A stretch of 64,000 nt of DNA from Opisthocomus hoazin (taxonomy: Eukaryota; Chordata; Aves; Opisthocomiformes; Opisthocomidae): NCBI RefSeq assembly GCF_030867145.1, contig NC_134414.1:77366504-77430503 (forward strand), written 5' to 3'. Each line of letters starts with the position of its first letter. Position 1 is the first letter of the stretch. The position numbers and the translations under genes are program-made. The notes beneath the pieces are model-generated. The model did not search any database. It saw only the letters and a program-made list of their open reading frames with translations, and was not told the origin of the DNA. Shown piece after piece: positions 60,416-64,000 of the stretch.

Positions 60416-61764
60416 TTGGGAGGGATAGGACGGGGAATAAACCCCCGTTGTGTTGCCATATTCCCTCTCTATTCTCTGCACTGATGTAGCCTCAGCTCTA
60501 TTTCCTGTGTTTTAGCTCATCTAGAAGGGGCATGGGAAGGAAGAAGGAAAGTGGAAAAAGTCTAATATAGAAAAAATACTGTTAAAAGGTAATATTCAGC
60601 ATTTTATCATCAGACATTTTGGGCTTATAAAATCTTGTAATAAATTGATAAACCAGGTATCTCTATTATTCCGCTGCGAAAAGAACCACACATAAAATGC
60701 AAAGAAAAAAAAAGAGGAAAAGAGTACAACTGCTAGCAGTGTGGTAAATTTTGCCCTTGCTAGCAGAGAAGAAGTGATGCGGGCTGCTCCTCTAGGATGC
60801 GAATCCTGCTGAGTCTTCAGATCACAGGATGACTTAATTCACTGATGGAGTTTGGTAAATCCTTGGGGAAACTGGAAATGAGAAAGCTCAGCAGCCCCAC
60901 TCCACAGCCGAGCCTCCAGATCCAAGCAAAAGTGTGCACTGAAGACCACCCGTGCAGGTGGGTGCTGATTCAAAGCTGCTGGATTTTGTCAGAATTTCAT
61001 TGCAGAGCTATTAAACTTGTAGGCTGTCATAGATGTTAAGCAAAGCTTTGAGGAAGACAAAATCTAGCTCCAGAGCAAACAAATCTCTGTTTACGTCAGG
61101 GAAGCGACAAGCAGTTTTCGTCATACCAAGGGTGAACTTTGGCCTATGTTTTGTTTTATTTTTTTTGTTTCTTCTCTAGTATAATGTTTTAATCAAATCT
61201 TTCCTATGATGATGGTATTAATACCAGAGAGTTTGTTACAGACGCTGAGGAAAAAGCTTGAAACCTGCATAGAGATATTGTTAAAATAGGTTATACTGGA
61301 GGGAAAAAAGGGGAGGTATAGATAGAACAGTTCTCCAAGTTTATATATTTGGGAAGGAAAATAGGATTATCTCATAGTGGGTGGTGAGCAGGTGAAAACC
61401 AATGTATCTCTAACAGCGTTCAGCAAAGGAAGCATTTAAAAGGAAAAACAACTTTCCCTCATGCCCATAAAAATGTCATCGTAAATTTTAAGGTAGGAAT
61501 GTGTGTGATTGATTGCCCACAGCTAGGCTGGGTGAGACGCTGAGCCAGGCAGCACCCTGCTTGCGGTGTGGTGCAGAGGGATCTCTGGCAGCCGTCAGAT
61601 GCTCAGTGGGGGCCGGTGTCTCTTTGCACTGTGTTGGGACATGGCTCCAGTGGAAACCGTCGTGTGGCAAAACACTCAAGCAAGCGGCTAAGTCTCGGCT
61701 TCAGCATTTTCTTAAAATCAAGGTTTGCTGAAAACTGATCTGTTGACTTTTGAGCATATTTCTG
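60416..61764 (+). other. CRACDL: Presumed CRACDL intron 1, segment 6
   Basis: An AT-rich stretch without a recognised gene or repeat. GC content rises from about 61,500. Confidence 0.5.
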
Positions 61765-62120
61765 AAAACGCGGCCGCCACTGCGCTGCCTGCCAGGCATT
61801 GCCCAACTCCTTCCAGTCCCTTCGGCCGCCCTCAGGCTCGGGAAGCGGGTGCCCGTTCATCCCTTGACAGAGACAGATCTCCCCTTGGTAACAGCAGCCG
61901 TAAAACTCCTCCCGCACCCTCAGCGCGCCTCTTGTCACGGCGCATGTTTGGACGGCTGGGGACAGTCACACCAAACCCTGGGTTCGGGCTGGAAACTGGC
62001 CTTTTGAACTGGAAACCCGAGGTACGCCCACTCGCAGCTCCGGGCAGTGAAAGGTCCACACAGTTCCCCAGCCCTTGTAATTGCACGCCATGTTGGGATG
62101 CAGTATTTATAAAAGCCTCA
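61765..62120 (+). promoter_or_regulatory. CpG cluster with a downstream TATA-like box; candidate alternative promoter
   Basis: A CpG-dense stretch at 61,765-62,050, including gcggccgc at 61,770-61,777, is followed by TATTTATAAAAG at 62,104-62,115, an excellent TATA-box (and near-MEF2) match. A near-CArG motif, ccaatatgg, lies about 25 bases further on. Long first introns often contain internal promoters. No downstream exon could be identified, so this is only a candidate. Confidence 0.4.
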
Positions 62121-64000
62121 CAGTCCCCCCACTGTGAAACCAATATGGCCCATCTGACCTAAACATCTAGGATTTATTTACCATAATTTAAAATGAAGGC
62201 ATCCTAGCAGGAGGCAGAGGCTGTTGGTGCTTGCGCCCGGTGTCTCCTCCACCTCCGGCACCTCTGACCCACACCTCAGGATGCTTTCTGCTTCGCTCCC
62301 AAGTCATTTTACCCAGACGACCTTTCTCTCCGCACACCGCCTGGATCCCTTTGGCAGCTCTCCCCCAGCGAAGCAGCCAGCTCTTTCCCTGGGTGACACT
62401 GGGGAGCCATCCAGGGATGACTTTGAGCAGCAGTGGTGGGACCTGGTCAAGGACTTGGCTCCTTCTCACAGCCCAGTGCTCCAGCTGTGCGCCCCTTGCA
62501 AGAGACATCTCCAAAAGCAGAGTGGCGGCGGGCTGCCTTCCCCAGATCTTGGGCAATTTTTGGAAAGACACAGTAATTCTTAACCTTAGGAAACAGCAAA
62601 AAACTGTCAGACCTGAAGAACGGCTGCATGAGGTCAGAAGGGGACCGAGGACCTTGCTTGAAGACACACTGCTGGCAAGGAGAGAGCTCTTTGGGGCTCA
62701 GTGTTTCTGTTTTTCCCAAGTGAGGAGATGTTATGCTGCGCCCCCGGTCACCTATTACTGTCCCCAGATGTTTGGCACACCCAGTGGAAACACTCTTTGT
62801 GTCCTCAGATGTCACACATCAGTCACACAAATCTTCTCTGACATTACGGTGGAGGTAACCTTTTTTTAAATCATTTTTGTTCTCTAGAAGATTGCCTGCC
62901 AAGGTTTCAGATGGGACAACAACACATTTCTGGATTGTCAGAAATATGATATATTATCTGCTTGGATTTTGCCAGAGGGAATGTGTTTATGCTTGCCTGC
63001 ATGTTTCAAACTAACATTTTCATTATGTGGGTATTTATCCCCGAGTGGCTTTGCTGTTTGGAACTGGCAAAGTATGGCATATAAACATTCAGATTAAAAA
63101 ACACACCCTCCCTCACCTGAGTGCAGCTGGCTGCAGCGGAGCTGTGCCAGTGGGCCACAGCTGGGGATCGGAGTTGTGGCACCCATAATTTATATGGAGA
63201 CTGCAGGATCCCACCTCTGGATGGATATAGCTTGTGGATGCCACAGGGCACGCGTGGAACAGCTGAGGCTTTAAAGGTGCTGATTTGCACTCCTGCCATT
63301 GCTATTGCAACGTGACAGCATGAATCTGAGGCACCCTGGGCCTGTTTAATAGTTCACTGGATGTGCCACAGCCCACGATACACGGTTATGTTGCCTTCCA
63401 TTGAGCATTTACTTTAAAAATATAGGTATCGTCCAAGTTTGCTCTTTTCTAGGGTTGGTTCCTTCCTAAATTCTACCTACATAAGGCAGATGCCCTTGAC
63501 CAGAAGTTGCTCTCCCTCTTCTCTGTGTTTAACTCTGATGTTGGTTTCCCGACGGGTGCTGGCGGGGGGTGTTTTACAGCCAGCTGGCGGGGGAGCCCCG
63601 GAGCTGCTGGGCAGCAGAGCTGCCTTTGCCGTGGCTGCCGTGCAGCCCTTCGCCACGGCCCAGCTCGAGCGCTCGCTGATGGTTCAGGCGACGCATCAGG
63701 TTTGAGACTTGAGTAGTAAATGTTTCATTTCCATTTTGCTAACTCTTTGTAAATTTACAAGCCTCATTGCTTAAGTCTGCTGGTACTCTTCAGGGGATCA
63801 AAATAGCCACAGTGTGCTCGCCTTCCCATCCGGGTTGTGGCCTGGGCATCTGTCGCCATTACAGCCCAAAGAGCTACTCTGCAGCCTCTAACTCACCATC
63901 CAGACAGTGGAATCCATGACTTTATTCTACCTTGACCACAAAATGGTTTTCCAGGTGGAGAAAAGAGAGCACAGACAGACTACTGCTCTGAAATTGCATT
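62121..64000 (+). other. CRACDL: Presumed CRACDL intron 1, segment 7
   Basis: No convincing exon was found. The ORFs at 62,188-62,869 on both strands and at 63,439-63,705 overlap in several frames and have no recognisable domain. A smaller CpG-richer patch is at about 63,545-63,700. The window ends within this stretch. Confidence 0.5.

Noticed and set aside
62231..62869. 212-codon ORF on the + strand
   Set aside because: It overlaps long ORFs in other frames and on the minus strand, with no domain, no repeats and no convincing splice sites. GC-rich chance ORF.
63439..63705. 88-codon ORF ending near a possible donor (cag|gtttga)
   Set aside because: The donor is weak, and the Ala/Gly/Val-rich translation follows a CpG-richer patch. 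No similarity to CRACDL that I recognise.
1..64000. tRNA, rRNA, CRISPR, phage or bacterial operon signals
   Set aside because: None seen. Intron-exon structure and CR1 repeats show a vertebrate nuclear locus.

Overview
The window is vertebrate nuclear DNA, most likely from a bird. It has long AT-rich introns, small spliced exons with conventional splice sites, and four copies of CR1, the LINE family that dominates bird (and other reptile) genomes. No bacterial-type gene, operon, tRNA, rRNA or CRISPR array was seen. Two CR1 copies end in a CTATGATT-type repeat and two in a CTGTGATT-type repeat, so at least two CR1 subfamilies were active. The species cannot be named from the sequence alone.

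Region 1 (1-21,640, + strand) holds the 3' part of one gene, TSGA10 (testis-specific gene 10 protein, a coiled-coil sperm/centrosomal protein related to CEP135). Eleven coding exons were located by hand from splice sites, reading-frame continuity and recalled similarity to the human protein. Together they encode 489 residues plus the stop. This fits the C-terminal ~70% of a protein of about 698 residues in human. All exon phases join without a frameshift or internal stop, and the first ~436 residues contain no proline, as expected for a continuous coiled coil. The intron at 15,834-18,623 is unusual: it has a GC donor rather than GT, a perfect 21-bp foldback 41 bases before its acceptor, and an LTR-like GC-richer block inside. 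If it is retained, the frame stays open for 62 hydrophobic codons.

Region 2 (21,641-~26,900) is the TSGA10 3' UTR followed by intergenic DNA. Several poly(A) signals are possible and none can be chosen. It contains a short telomere-like repeat and simple repeats.

Region 3 (~26,900-27,830) is a strong CpG island with a consensus splice donor at 27,373, a perfect CRE (TGACGTCA) and a G-quadruplex motif. It is almost certainly a promoter. In human the next gene downstream of TSGA10 in the same orientation is CRACDL (KIAA1211L), so I infer that this is the CRACDL promoter and non-coding first exon.

Region 4 (27,373-64,000) has no convincing coding exon and is best read as a very long first intron of that gene. 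It contains two CR1 copies, simple repeats, a 36-bp imperfect hairpin resembling a pre-miRNA or foldback element (57,959-58,045), and two isolated CpG clusters (46,900-47,170 and 61,765-62,050). The second cluster has a TATA-like box just downstream and could be an alternative promoter. I found no clearly new biological system. The best leads are the GC-AG/hairpin intron and the long hairpin.
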